Shown: positions 18,934 through 27,168 of the stretch, piece by piece
How positions within the stretch are numbered: position 1 is the stretch's first letter
Layout: the number at the start of each line of letters is the position of its first letter
Notes under the pieces: model-generated
What the model saw: only the letters and a program-made list of their open reading frames with translations
The model's database searches: none
What the model was told of the DNA's origin: nothing
Source: Paenimyroides marinum
Lineage (GTDB): Bacteria > Bacteroidota > Bacteroidia > Flavobacteriales > Flavobacteriaceae
NCBI RefSeq assembly: GCF_900108395.1
Contig: NZ_FNXE01000027.1
Location: 1-48,882, forward strand
Length of the DNA: 48,882 nt
Direction of reading: 5' to 3'
Program-made: the position numbers and the translations under genes

Positions 18934-20001
18934 TTATAATGTATTTATGTTGTTAAGATCGGCAAAAGCTTGCTCTAAACGCTTGTTAAATGTTAATTCG
19001 GCCTCACGCATCCATTTACGCGGATCATAATATTTTTTATTTGGTACATCTGCACCTTCCGGATTTCCGATTTGTGTCATTAAATACTCTTTTTTAGACA
19101 GTATATAATCGCGGGCGCCTTCGGTAAAGGCAAATTGTAAATCGGTATCGATGTTCATTTTGATGACTCCGTAAGAGATTGCTTCGCGGATTTCTTCTAA
19201 TGTAGATCCGGAACCACCGTGGAATACAAAATCAACAGGATTGTTTTTTGTATTGAATTTTTGCTGAACGTATTTTTGAGAATTATCTAAAATTTTAGGC
19301 GTTAATTTTACATTACCGGGTTTATACACTCCGTGAACGTTTCCAAAAGCAGCTGCAATTGTAAAACGAGGAGAAACTTTCATTAATTCTTCATACGCAT
19401 AAGCAACTTCTTCGGGTTGTGTGTATAATTTAGAAGAATCAACGCCGGTGTTATCAACGCCGTCTTCTTCGCCACCTGTAATTCCTAATTCTATTTCTAA
19501 AGTCATTCCCATTTTGCTCATACGCTCAAGGTATTTTTTAGAGATTTCGATATTTTCTTCGATTGGTTCTTCTGACAAATCAATCATGTGCGATGAAAAT
19601 AAAGGTTTACCGGTTTCTGCATAAAATTTCTCGCTGGCATCCAATAAACCGTCAATCCAAGGTAATAATTTTTTTGCGCAATGGTCGGTATGTAAAATTA
19701 CGGTAGCACCGTATAATTCTGCCAGCTCGTGAATTTGCTTTGCACCTGCAATAGAACCTGCAATAGCCGCACGTTCATTTTCGTTGCTTAAACCTTTACC
19801 CGCCATAAATAATCCGCCACCGTTAGAGAATTGAATGATAACAGGCGAATTTAATTTTGCAGCTGTTTCCAAGACACCGTTAATGGTGCTTGACGAAGTT
19901 ACGTTTACTGCCGGTAAGGCAAATCCTTTTTCTTTTGCGTAATTGAATATTTCTTGAACCTGATCGCCGGTTGCAACACCCGGCTTAATATTATGTGCCA
20001 T
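18934..20001 (-). CDS. fbaA: Class II fructose-bisphosphate aldolase
   Basis: 355 residues, the length of class IIA enzymes of the E. coli FbaA type. It cleaves fructose 1,6-bisphosphate to dihydroxyacetone phosphate and glyceraldehyde 3-phosphate with a zinc ion. Visible catalytic parts are LHTDHCAKK (Asp106, His107), the zinc-ligand segment LEIELG, the histidine in AFGNVHGVY, and the phosphate-binding VFHGGSGS and NIDTDLQ segments. It precedes accD on the same strand. A TACTTTTG element at 20052-20045 fits the Bacteroidota -7 box, but no clear -33 box accompanies it. Confidence 0.96.
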   Translation of the reverse strand: MAHNIKPGVATGDQVQEIFNYAKEKGFALPAVNVTSSSTINGVLETAAKLNSPVIIQFSNGGGLFMAGKGLSNENERAAIAGSIAGAKQIHELAELYGATVILHTDHCAKKLLPWIDGLLDASEKFYAETGKPLFSSHMIDLSEEPIEENIEISKKYLERMSKMGMTLEIELGITGGEEDGVDNTGVDSSKLYTQPEEVAYAYEELMKVSPRFTIAAAFGNVHGVYKPGNVKLTPKILDNSQKYVQQKFNTKNNPVDFVFHGGSGSTLEEIREAISYGVIKMNIDTDLQFAFTEGARDYILSKKEYLMTQIGNPEGADVPNKKYYDPRKWMREAELTFNKRLEQAFADLNNINTL

Positions 20002-20061
20002 ATTTTTTATGTTGTGCGTTTTAATTTGAAAAATGTTGAATATACAAAAGTAGTAATTTTA

Positions 20062-22626
20062 TTAAAACGGATAATTAATTCCGACATTTAAAACGGTTTT
20101 ACTCAAATTCCATTCTTTAAACCATTGTTTATTTGATTCATTGGCAGGGTTATACGTTTTAAAACCGGCATCTAACCGAATGACAAAAAAATTGAAATCG
20201 TACCGAACGCCCAAACCTGTTCCCAAAGCAATATCCTGAAGAGATTTAATGCCGTTAAACGTCATTTTTTCATCGGTCTCATTATCTAAAGTATTCCAGA
20301 TGTTTCCTGCATCGGCAAAAATAGCCATGTTCCAGGGACCGGTAACATTGAAACGATATTCTGCATTAAATGCCAATTTCATGTTGGCCTCGTTAAAATC
20401 GTTGATACCACCACTGCGTCCGGGCCCCAGGCGGTAAGATTGCCACGCACGGTTATCGTTTGATCCGCCTGCAAAATAACTTCGTGAAAACGGAATATTG
20501 TCGCTGTTTCCGTACGGAATGGCAATGCCGCCAAAGGCACGTAATGCCAACACGTTTTTATTTCCTAAGTCGAAATATTTTACAAAATCTACTTCGCCTT
20601 TAATGTACTGTGAATAGGCAACATCTAAAACGGTTCGTTTACCATTATCGCTTAACTTGCTGTTAGATTTTGCCAAAGCATTTAAAACATTTCCTGCCGA
20701 TTCTATTTTGGTACGGAATGTAAAAAAATCCTGATCTTTGATATTAAAACGGTTAGAATACGTATAAACAATGTTACTTGCTAAAATAAGGTTGTTTTCT
20801 GTTAACCGCTGTTTACGTTCAGAAATACTGCGAACGGATTGATATTTTGGGTCGTTTTGTGCAATGTCCGTATTTCCGTTTAATACATCTGAAATAAACG
20901 CATCGGCACCACCTTCGGCAATGGTCAGATTTCCGTTTTCATCAAAATAATCCGGATTGGTATTGGTTTGATCAGCAAGGTTGTTCAGGTTATTATAAGA
21001 CGAGCGATATACATTAAAGTAATTTCCCGGATTCATGTTACGAACAAACTGTAAATTAAAAACATCTAAGCTTAAAGTGTTTCGCCTTTTATAAGACCAT
21101 GAATAGCTGTAAATTCCCGTAAGGTTTTGTTTGTCTAAACCAATGTTTTGCTGATTGAAAAAACCTACGCTTAATGTAGTATTTGGAAACGATGTACGAT
21201 CTACCAGCCTGTCAATGATATTTGGAAAGAACAAAAAGCGTGGAAAGGTCAGTTTCACATCGGCTCCATATTCTAAAATATCAAAAAAGGTGTTTTTATT
21301 GTTTCTGTATTTTGCTGATGAGGAACCAATATTTCCACGGATGCTTACGTTTAAAACTTCGGCTCCTCTGAATACATTGTTAAACAGATACCCTAAACTA
21401 CCTTCGATACCAAAATCCTGAATGTTTGAATGCGTGGCATCTATAGAAGGCGTAAACATAGCTCGTGGTTTGGGGTTTAAAGTAATGTTTGCTATGAGGG
21501 CTTTGCCTAAACTATCTCGTGTATCGGGTACATACTCAATAGATGGATATCTGAACACCTTTAAATTGCTTAACGAACGTGAAGTGATAGAACGACGCAT
21601 ATCAGAGAAATATCCGTCTTTATCGATAAAAATAGCGTTGCTTAGCACTTTAGGTTTGTAATTTAATTTGCCTTTGCTGTAAATATTAATGTTTTTATAT
21701 TGAACAGAATCGGTAATCACGGAAGCATCTGAAGAGGTGTTGCTGTTAAAAACATTAACCTGACTGACTTTGTACAGTTTAAAAGGTTCTGTTCGTAAAG
21801 TATCGCCTTCTTTAATGTTTTTGTTTTCGATATTTAACAAAATATCAGTCGTGTGATTGTTTTTTAAGGTATCTAATTCGTAATTAATATACGTTTTTTG
21901 AAAATCGTAAGCACCATTGTTTCTAAAGAACGACGTAATTCGGTCGCGTTCCTCGTCTAATTTGGCAGCGTTGTATTGTTCTCCTTTTTTAATAATGCTT
22001 GTCCGTCTGTTGGTTTTATATAAAGAATCTAATTCGGGCGAACGAACAACTACCGAAATACTGTCATACGCATAAGGATTTCCTGTAGTGATTTTGTATA
22101 AGGATTTTACCTTTTTAGGTTGCAGGCTATCTAATTCAAACAAGACTTTGGTATTGAAATATCCTTGGTTAAAATAATGATTCCTTAATTTGGTTACCGA
22201 TTTACTGGTACGTTCTTTATCGTAAATCACAGGAGCTTCGCCTAAATTTTTAAGCGTTCTGCCCAAACCTGAAACAAAAAAAGATGTCCCCAAGCGATCT
22301 ACTTGTTTTGCTGATAGAAGATTGGTTAAAAACCGTTCGTTTTTTGGATGTTTATCTAACCATGCCTGATAGCTTGAATCGGGGTTTACCTTTGCCATAT
22401 TATACAAGTGCAAGCGCAGGCGGTAGCCCAGAACATTGCTGTTGGGCTGTTGATACAATTGTGTCGTTATGGTTTCGCTGTTTTCTGTTTTGCCATTAAC
22501 CAGAATTTTATTTTCCATTAACAAACGCTCGTCAACAGGAACCCTCTTTGTTAAAGAACATGCTAAAAAAATGCTGGAAATTACAGTAATAAATACTACT
22601 TTTGATAAATTATTTTTCAAAGTCAT
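20062..22626 (-). CDS. tamL: TamL-type outer-membrane assembly lipoprotein (BamA/TamA superfamily)
   Basis: 854 residues. Lipoprotein signal with lipobox FLAC (Cys23), POTRA-like repeats to about residue 370, then an Omp85-type beta-barrel ending in the aromatic NVGINYPF. This is the Bacteroidota variant of TamA that carries a lipid anchor (TamL), thought to work with TamB in insertion or lipid transport at the outer membrane. The YFAGGSNDNRAWQSYRLGPG segment is the conserved loop-6 region of Omp85 barrels (usually with an RGF-like core). No tamB lies beside it: aldolase follows, and a divergent RNA methyltransferase gene starts 36 bases away. Confidence 0.88.
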   Translation of the reverse strand: MTLKNNLSKVVFITVISSIFLACSLTKRVPVDERLLMENKILVNGKTENSETITTQLYQQPNSNVLGYRLRLHLYNMAKVNPDSSYQAWLDKHPKNERFLTNLLSAKQVDRLGTSFFVSGLGRTLKNLGEAPVIYDKERTSKSVTKLRNHYFNQGYFNTKVLFELDSLQPKKVKSLYKITTGNPYAYDSISVVVRSPELDSLYKTNRRTSIIKKGEQYNAAKLDEERDRITSFFRNNGAYDFQKTYINYELDTLKNNHTTDILLNIENKNIKEGDTLRTEPFKLYKVSQVNVFNSNTSSDASVITDSVQYKNINIYSKGKLNYKPKVLSNAIFIDKDGYFSDMRRSITSRSLSNLKVFRYPSIEYVPDTRDSLGKALIANITLNPKPRAMFTPSIDATHSNIQDFGIEGSLGYLFNNVFRGAEVLNVSIRGNIGSSSAKYRNNKNTFFDILEYGADVKLTFPRFLFFPNIIDRLVDRTSFPNTTLSVGFFNQQNIGLDKQNLTGIYSYSWSYKRRNTLSLDVFNLQFVRNMNPGNYFNVYRSSYNNLNNLADQTNTNPDYFDENGNLTIAEGGADAFISDVLNGNTDIAQNDPKYQSVRSISERKQRLTENNLILASNIVYTYSNRFNIKDQDFFTFRTKIESAGNVLNALAKSNSKLSDNGKRTVLDVAYSQYIKGEVDFVKYFDLGNKNVLALRAFGGIAIPYGNSDNIPFSRSYFAGGSNDNRAWQSYRLGPGRSGGINDFNEANMKLAFNAEYRFNVTGPWNMAIFADAGNIWNTLDNETDEKMTFNGIKSLQDIALGTGLGVRYDFNFFVIRLDAGFKTYNPANESNKQWFKEWNLSKTVLNVGINYPF

Positions 22627-22662
22627 AACAGTTTCAACCGGTAAAATTACAATTTTTTACGA

Positions 22663-23391
22663 ATGCTTACTAAAAACCAAATCAAATATATAACGCAGTT
22701 AAAGCAAAAAAAATATCGCGATTTAAATAAAATTTTTATTGCCGAAGGATTTAAAGTGATTAAAGAGCTGTTAAATTCTAATTTTAAGCTTGAGCAGATT
22801 TACACTACCCAACAATTGAAATTTGATGTTTCGAGTGCATTTATAACTGAAATTTCAGATGTTGAATTAAAAAAAATCTCCCTTTTAACCACTCCGAATG
22901 AATGTTTGGCATTGTTTAAAATGAAAGACGTTAATCCGCCGTCAAAAATTGGTTTAAAAGTTGCTTTAGACGATGTGCGTGACCCGGGAAATTTGGGAAC
23001 CATCATCAGATTATGCGATTGGTTCGGCATTACTGATTTAATCTGCAGCGAAGAAACGGTTGATGTTTATAATCCAAAAGTGGTGCAGGCTACCATGGGA
23101 TCGTTAACACGTGTAAATGTTTTTTATACCGATTTACCGAAATATTTAAGAAAATACGAATTACCGATTTTAGGAACTTTTATGGATGGTGAAAATATTT
23201 ACAAACAGCAATTGCCTAACGAGGGAATTATTGTGATGGGCAACGAAGCAAACGGAATATCAAAGGAAATAGAACATTTGGTCACACAAAAAATAGCCAT
23301 TCCGCGTTTTGGTGCATTACAACAAACCGAAAGCTTGAATGTTGCCACCGCCACCGCCATTATTTTGAGTGAGTTTAAGAGAAATGAATAA
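22663..23391 (+). CDS. TrmH/SpoU family RNA 2'-O-methyltransferase
   Basis: 242-residue SPOUT-class enzyme that methylates ribose in rRNA or tRNA with S-adenosylmethionine. An N-terminal substrate-binding domain (about 1-90) is followed by the knotted domain with the three family motifs: DPGNLGTIIR (107-116), VMGNEANGIS (191-200) and IPRFG...ESLNVATATAI (213-232). Target base cannot be told from the sequence; RlmB-like or TsnR-like annotation is equally possible. Divergent from tamL, with only 36 bases between the two start codons. Confidence 0.9.
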   Translation: MLTKNQIKYITQLKQKKYRDLNKIFIAEGFKVIKELLNSNFKLEQIYTTQQLKFDVSSAFITEISDVELKKISLLTTPNECLALFKMKDVNPPSKIGLKVALDDVRDPGNLGTIIRLCDWFGITDLICSEETVDVYNPKVVQATMGSLTRVNVFYTDLPKYLRKYELPILGTFMDGENIYKQQLPNEGIIVMGNEANGISKEIEHLVTQKIAIPRFGALQQTESLNVATATAIILSEFKRNE

Positions 23392-23422
23392 AATTGTATA
23401 GTTAGATGAAAATAGATAAATT

Positions 23423-23815
23423 ATGAAGAAGTATATAACGATTATGATGGTTCTTTTTTCTTTGTGGTGCAATGCTCAGATAGAAGGCACGCATGAAGAA
23501 AAAGTGGAATGTATTATTCCTCCTGTGCTCAAAGAAGACGGTGAATATAAAAATCTTTTTGATTATGCGATAAAAGAGAAGGATTATACAATGTTGATAA
23601 TATTAATTGAAAATGACCCACAAGGCGTAATTGATGAAATTGAAAAGGATAGTAGTTTTTCATACAGTATTTTTAAAGAAATCCCTTTAAGTGTTAAAGT
23701 CGATAAAGCTTTAGAAGCAATTGAAAACAATCCTTTAAAAGGTAGTATTTATAAAGATTTAAAAAAAGTTTTTAAAAAACATATCAAGAAACAAAAGATA
23801 AATTATGCAAGCTGA
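23423..23815 (+). CDS. Small exported protein of unknown function
   Basis: 130 residues with a signal peptide (MKKYITIMMVLFSLWCNAQ, cleavage after NAQ). The mature part is acidic then basic, helical in appearance, with a Lys-rich tail. I do not recognise a family. It starts 31 bases after the RNA methyltransferase gene on the same strand and may be read through from it. Convergent with the lipoprotein gene at 23856. Confidence 0.6.
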   Translation: MKKYITIMMVLFSLWCNAQIEGTHEEKVECIIPPVLKEDGEYKNLFDYAIKEKDYTMLIILIENDPQGVIDEIEKDSSFSYSIFKEIPLSVKVDKALEAIENNPLKGSIYKDLKKVFKKHIKKQKINYAS

Positions 23816-23855
23816 TTCCTTGTATCGGGGCAAAGATAAGTTTTTTTAGTATCTA

Positions 23856-24449
23856 TTAGGATATGGTTTCATTGTAAACAATTAGAATTTCCCATTTATT
23901 ATTAACCTTTTTTATGAACATTTGTTTTCCTAAACCACATAAAAAGCCACAATAGTAATAATAAGATATGTGAGCTATGTTTTTCTCCTTGTTAAATATT
24001 GGAAAACTAATTGAAAGATGAGGAATATACTTATTGACTGAATTATTTAAACTATCTAATTCTTCATCGGTATTGATAGAAGTCAAATCATAATCGATAA
24101 GTTGATAACTTTTGATTTCTTCTTGTTTATAAAAACTATATCTTGATTTTTTTATTTGATTTTCAATCGAAACGGTATCAATCGCTCCAAAATATTTTTC
24201 TGCATGAAAGAAAAAATCTTCGCCGTCCATTCCTAAATCAAAGAGAAATAAGTTAGCTGTATTCAACATATATTTTGCTGAATCTTTTTTTATTTCAGGC
24301 ATATCCAAAACAGCATTTATTACCTCATAAACTAAAGGATCAGTAATATATTCTTTTTCAATTTTTTGTATTGGCTTGTTTTCTTCTTTTTTATTACAAG
24401 AAAAAAAGGTTATAAATAGCACTGAATAAAGAATATATTTCATTTTCAA
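23856..24449 (-). CDS. Lipoprotein of unknown function
   Basis: 197 residues with a lipoprotein signal ending at FFSC (Cys18 from the first Met). The mature part is Lys/Glu-rich. A hydrophobic stretch with three Tyr and two Cys (about 163-175) and WEILIVYNE at the end suggest a compact alpha/beta domain. No family recognised. ATG at 24449 or 24443. A minus-strand TTG-N16-TAAATTTG promoter candidate lies at 24497-24471, overlapping the end of the DUF3037 gene, so the gene could also be transcribed alone. Confidence 0.65.
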   Translation of the reverse strand: MKMKYILYSVLFITFFSCNKKEENKPIQKIEKEYITDPLVYEVINAVLDMPEIKKDSAKYMLNTANLFLFDLGMDGEDFFFHAEKYFGAIDTVSIENQIKKSRYSFYKQEEIKSYQLIDYDLTSINTDEELDSLNNSVNKYIPHLSISFPIFNKEKNIAHISYYYYCGFLCGLGKQMFIKKVNNKWEILIVYNETIS

Positions 24450-24485
24450 ATCTCCAAATTATCTAATTTTCAAATTTACTAATTA

Positions 24486-24869
24486 TCATTTTACCAATTC
24501 GTTATACAACCTTTCAAATGTTGCATTCAAATCATTTGAAAAACCGGGGTGTGGTCTTGATGATTGAATACTTGAACTTTTTACGGCGGTAATCCAGCGG
24601 AATTTTTCATCGGGTTCTAATTGGGCAATCGGTCCGCCGTCTTTAGCTCCGGAGCAGATTTTTGCAAACGATTCCAAATTTTCTTTCAGCTGTTCAATGT
24701 CAAATTCTTGACAGAAACTTCTGATTTTTTCTTCGGGAATCTGGTATTCAAACCGGATAAAACGTTTGCGTTTGCTGAACAAAATCAAACCAACATTGAT
24801 AAATTCTTCGCGTTCAACCTTTGGAACAACACGAATTACTGCGTATTCATATACTACTTTATCTTGCAT
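24486..24869 (-). CDS. DUF3037 domain protein, partner of the HipA-like kinase
   Basis: 127 residues, cytoplasmic. The pattern YEYAVIRVVPKVEREEFINVGLILFS near the start is the hallmark of the DUF3037 family, function unknown. Its start codon lies inside the end of the HipA-like kinase gene (11-base overlap), which implies translational coupling. I recall that DUF3037 and HipA-like genes are often adjacent in bacteria. A role as modulator, substrate or antidote of the kinase is inference. Confidence 0.85.
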   Translation of the reverse strand: MQDKVVYEYAVIRVVPKVEREEFINVGLILFSKRKRFIRFEYQIPEEKIRSFCQEFDIEQLKENLESFAKICSGAKDGGPIAQLEPDEKFRWITAVKSSSIQSSRPHPGFSNDLNATFERLYNELVK

Positions 24870-25632
24870 CCTGAGCCGTTTTTAGAAAAATATCGGCATG
24901 TGCCAATCGGTTTGACAAAAATTTAAAATAGACCTCTCGGATTTCATCATTCGAAGGACCTTCTTCCCAGTTTAAAAACTCGTCAGGAATTTTATTTACG
25001 ATTTCACGCAACACATCATCGTTTAATTTTGAGGTAAATTCATTGTGTGCTTCCTGCAATTTGGTTGCTTTGTGAATTAGTGCATGATCTTTAATCAACG
25101 GAAAAGGCGTTACAGAAGTTTTCTCCCAATTGCTCCAGTTATGATGAAAATAGAACGATGCTCCGTGATCTATCAACCACAAGTCTTTGTGCCAAATCAA
25201 GAGGTTGGTGTTGCGAAAGGTACGGTCAACATTGGTAATAAAACTGTCCAACCATACAATTTTAGATGCCAAAAGTTCTTCGCAATCGTTGATAGCAACA
25301 TCGTAAGTAATTGCACCGGACAAGTAGTGTAAACCAAGATTCAGCCCTTTGCTAAATTTCAACAAATCCTGAATTTCCTCGTCGCCTTCGGTTTGCCCAA
25401 AAGCTTCATCTAGTTCAATAAAAACCAGTTCGGGTACGGGTAAACCTAAATATTTAGCGATTAATCCGCCTAAAAGTTCAGAAATTAATGCTTTTACTCC
25501 ATGACCAGCGCCACGGAATTTAATCACATATTTAAAATCGTCATCTGCTTCTGCCAAGGCAGGTAAAGAACCACCTTCTCTCAAAGGCGTGATATATCGG
25601 GTAACGGTTACTGTTCGTAAATTTGGGATCAT
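24859..25632 (-). CDS. HipA-like (HipA_2 type) kinase family protein
   Basis: 257 residues with a HipA/PI3K-like kinase fold. Visible parts are a candidate ATP-binding lysine in YVIKFR (Lys38), a catalytic-loop motif FITNVDRTFRNTN (Asp136, with Asn141 or Asn143 as metal ligand) and a DFG-like metal motif LIDHGAS (Asp155). All key residues appear intact, so an active kinase is expected. It is shorter than HipA toxins (about 440 residues) and no HipB-type helix-turn-helix gene is adjacent; the neighbour is a DUF3037 gene overlapping by 11 bases. A lipoprotein gene ends 9 bases upstream. Substrate unknown. Confidence 0.85.
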   Translation of the reverse strand: MIPNLRTVTVTRYITPLREGGSLPALAEADDDFKYVIKFRGAGHGVKALISELLGGLIAKYLGLPVPELVFIELDEAFGQTEGDEEIQDLLKFSKGLNLGLHYLSGAITYDVAINDCEELLASKIVWLDSFITNVDRTFRNTNLLIWHKDLWLIDHGASFYFHHNWSNWEKTSVTPFPLIKDHALIHKATKLQEAHNEFTSKLNDDVLREIVNKIPDEFLNWEEGPSNDEIREVYFKFLSNRLAHADIFLKTAQDAR

Positions 25633-25641
25633 TGTTTTATT

Positions 25642-26169
25642 TTAGTAAAGATATCGTGAAATATCGTTTATATATTTTTTATTGAATTCGGAGTTTGTAT
25701 GCTTTTTTATTATTTTTAGAACTTCGAAAATCTTTCTTTTATCTAAGCTTTGTTCGAACTTTAAAAATTTTCCGGTTGCATAGATTTTATCATTGTTTGA
25801 AATGCTTATTCTAAACATTGTTCCTTCATCATAAAATTCAGAGTAATTGAGTTGTCGCACTGAATTTAAAAAATTCATATTTATTATCTTTTTCAATTCA
25901 TTAAATTCTTCTTCATTTAAATGTAAAAGATTAAATTCTACATTAGGTTCGAGTTTATCAGAGATAAAACCACAATCTTCTGGAATAATTTGTAATTGAG
26001 ATAAATCGCTAAATGTAACTATTCTACTTTTAAAATCAATTGTTATTGACGAAGGTATATGATATTGCATAGGATAAACATCAATCTTCACATAATCCAA
26101 TTCAGGTTTGTCTTCTTTAGGTTGACAACCCAACACACAAACAATAATAAGCAAATAAAAATATCTCAT
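25642..26169 (-). CDS. Lipoprotein of unknown function
   Basis: 175 residues with a lipoprotein signal (VLGCQPK, Cys15). The mature part alternates beta-type segments (SITIDFKSRIVTFSDL) and helices. No family recognised. It ends 9 bases before the HipA-like kinase gene and begins 34 bases after the HU-like gene, so all may be one minus-strand transcript. Confidence 0.65.
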   Translation of the reverse strand: MRYFYLLIIVCVLGCQPKEDKPELDYVKIDVYPMQYHIPSSITIDFKSRIVTFSDLSQLQIIPEDCGFISDKLEPNVEFNLLHLNEEEFNELKKIINMNFLNSVRQLNYSEFYDEGTMFRISISNNDKIYATGKFLKFEQSLDKRKIFEVLKIIKKHTNSEFNKKYINDISRYLY

Positions 26170-26203
26170 AATTCGTTTTTTAATAGAAAGTAAAACTACG
26201 ATT

Positions 26204-26587
26204 TTATTTCTTCTTTAAAACAAAATCCTGTTTCAACCACTTTTTGGTTTTTGCAGAGGGTTGGTAGTTGATGTGAAATTTGACTATGCTTTTCGCTGTT
26301 ACTAATTCTTTATCGGTACACGCTTTGGCTTTAGCACCCATTGAAAATTTGCCTAAAAAATCAAGTTTTACGCTGTTACCGTTTGCCAAATGTTCCATTA
26401 TTTTGTTTTGCAGTGCCACTGCTACCGCATAAATATCCGGGGCGGTAAGGGTGCTTTCTTTCTCGATTTCTTTGCAAATATGATCTAAATCAACAAGGTT
26501 GTTCTGTACCAATTTTAAAAAATATTGCGACTCTTTGTTGGGATGCAAGCTATTTTTGCGGTGCGATATAACGTAAGGTAATGCCAT
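26204..26587 (-). CDS. HU-related DNA-binding protein
   Basis: 127 residues. The Bacteroidota HU-like family is recognisable by a helical N-terminus, VKLDFLGKFSMGAKAKA (the beta-arm entry, equivalent to V.l.gfGtF in HU) and a basic C-terminal tail (KTKKWLKQDFVLKKK). It has the extra N-terminal segment typical of HU-related histone-like proteins of this phylum. It may bend DNA or act as a local nucleoid protein. The DNA in front of it holds a strong AT-rich inverted repeat. First gene of the accessory minus-strand cluster. Confidence 0.8.
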   Translation of the reverse strand: MALPYVISHRKNSLHPNKESQYFLKLVQNNLVDLDHICKEIEKESTLTAPDIYAVAVALQNKIMEHLANGNSVKLDFLGKFSMGAKAKACTDKELVTAKSIVKFHINYQPSAKTKKWLKQDFVLKKK

Positions 26588-26627
26588 AACAAATGTGATT
26601 TGTATATTTTTATCTATATAAAATTAA

Positions 26628-26669
26628 AAAATAATCTATATAATTTGTAAATTTTATATAGATTATTTT
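26628..26669. promoter_or_regulatory. AT-rich 16-bp inverted repeat upstream of the HU-like gene
   Basis: Perfect 16-bp arms (26628-26643 and 26654-26669) with a 10-base centre. The core ATCTATATAA occurs again as a direct copy at 26612-26621, closer to the gene. It may be an operator or a transcription terminator; I cannot decide between them. Confidence 0.5.
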
Positions 26670-26695
26670 ATTAAATACACGTGTGCTTTTACTTG

Positions 26696-26857
26696 TTACA
26701 ATCGGTTTTGTTCTTCTGTACCTTCTACTTTTTGGATTGATTTTACCTGTTGATTACCAAAATGATAACGAAGTGTAATAATAAATTTTTGAGTATCGGT
26801 TGAATCCATGAAATAATTGTTCTGGTTTAAGAAAATATTTTCAATATGATGATCGTA
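26696..26857 (-). pseudogene. C-terminal remnant of an outer-membrane beta-barrel (TonB receptor-like) gene
   Basis: Translating the minus strand from 26857 to the stop at 26696 gives 53 residues ending in LRYHFGNQQVKSIQKV and then EGTEEQNRL. This is the typical last strand and tail of PF14905-type outer-membrane barrel proteins. Just upstream the frame is closed by TAA (26860-26858) and TGA, and no barrel continues, so only the tail of a once long gene remains. Confidence 0.7.
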
Positions 26858-26958
26858 TTAAGATACAATCCGTTCGTGGTGTTGGTTTTCAAGTAATTTT
26901 TCCAATAGTATAAACCTGAATTCGATTAATAACAGAACGTAAAAATGAGTAGCAACGT

Positions 26959-27066
26959 GGCTTTAGCCGGTTTTTTCATAGAGTTGTATGTTCCCAGGCT
27001 TTAGCCAAACTGTGTGGCTAAAGCCCTACTAATCTGCTTCTTTTTTAGCATCGGGTTAAAACCCGA
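26959..27066. repeat. REP-like palindromic element with three hairpin units
   Basis: GGCTTTAGCC occurs at 26959-26968 and 26997-27006, and its complement at 27016-27025. The second and third form an 11-bp perfect hairpin (26997-27007 with 27015-27025, loop AACTGTG). A second hairpin TCGGGTT/AACCCGA lies at 27051-27066. Base composition is richer in GC than the surroundings. This looks like a dispersed intergenic repeat. Confidence 0.6.
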
Positions 27067-27129
27067 CGCTATTTATGGAGCTTGTGTATCAAAATCAAGC
27101 AAATAATAATCGAACTCACGTTATAACAT

Positions 27130-27163
27130 AAAAAAACGACTTCCTTTCGAAAGTCGTTCTTAA
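27130..27163 (-). terminator. Terminator of fabD
   Basis: AACGACTT and AAGTCGTT form an 8-bp stem; on the minus strand it is followed by a T run just past the fabD stop. Confidence 0.8.
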
Positions 27164-27168
27164 ATATA

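Larger units (their letters stand above)
26588..27168. other. Gene-free stretch of about 580 bp holding a gene fossil and hairpins
   Basis: No intact gene. From left to right: AT-rich inverted repeat in front of the HU-like gene (26628-26669), C-terminal remnant of an outer-membrane barrel gene (26696-26857), a decayed part with no convincing reading frame, REP-like hairpins (26959-27066) and the fabD terminator (27130-27163). Confidence 0.8.

Noticed and set aside
20062..22626. Calling the barrel gene BamA
   Set aside because: It has a lipobox and fewer POTRA-like repeats; BamA has a type I signal and sits with other Bam or lipid A genes. TamL fits better.
24486..25632. Classical HipBA toxin-antitoxin module
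   Set aside because: No HipB-type helix-turn-helix protein is present and the kinase is much shorter than HipA toxins; the partner is DUF3037.
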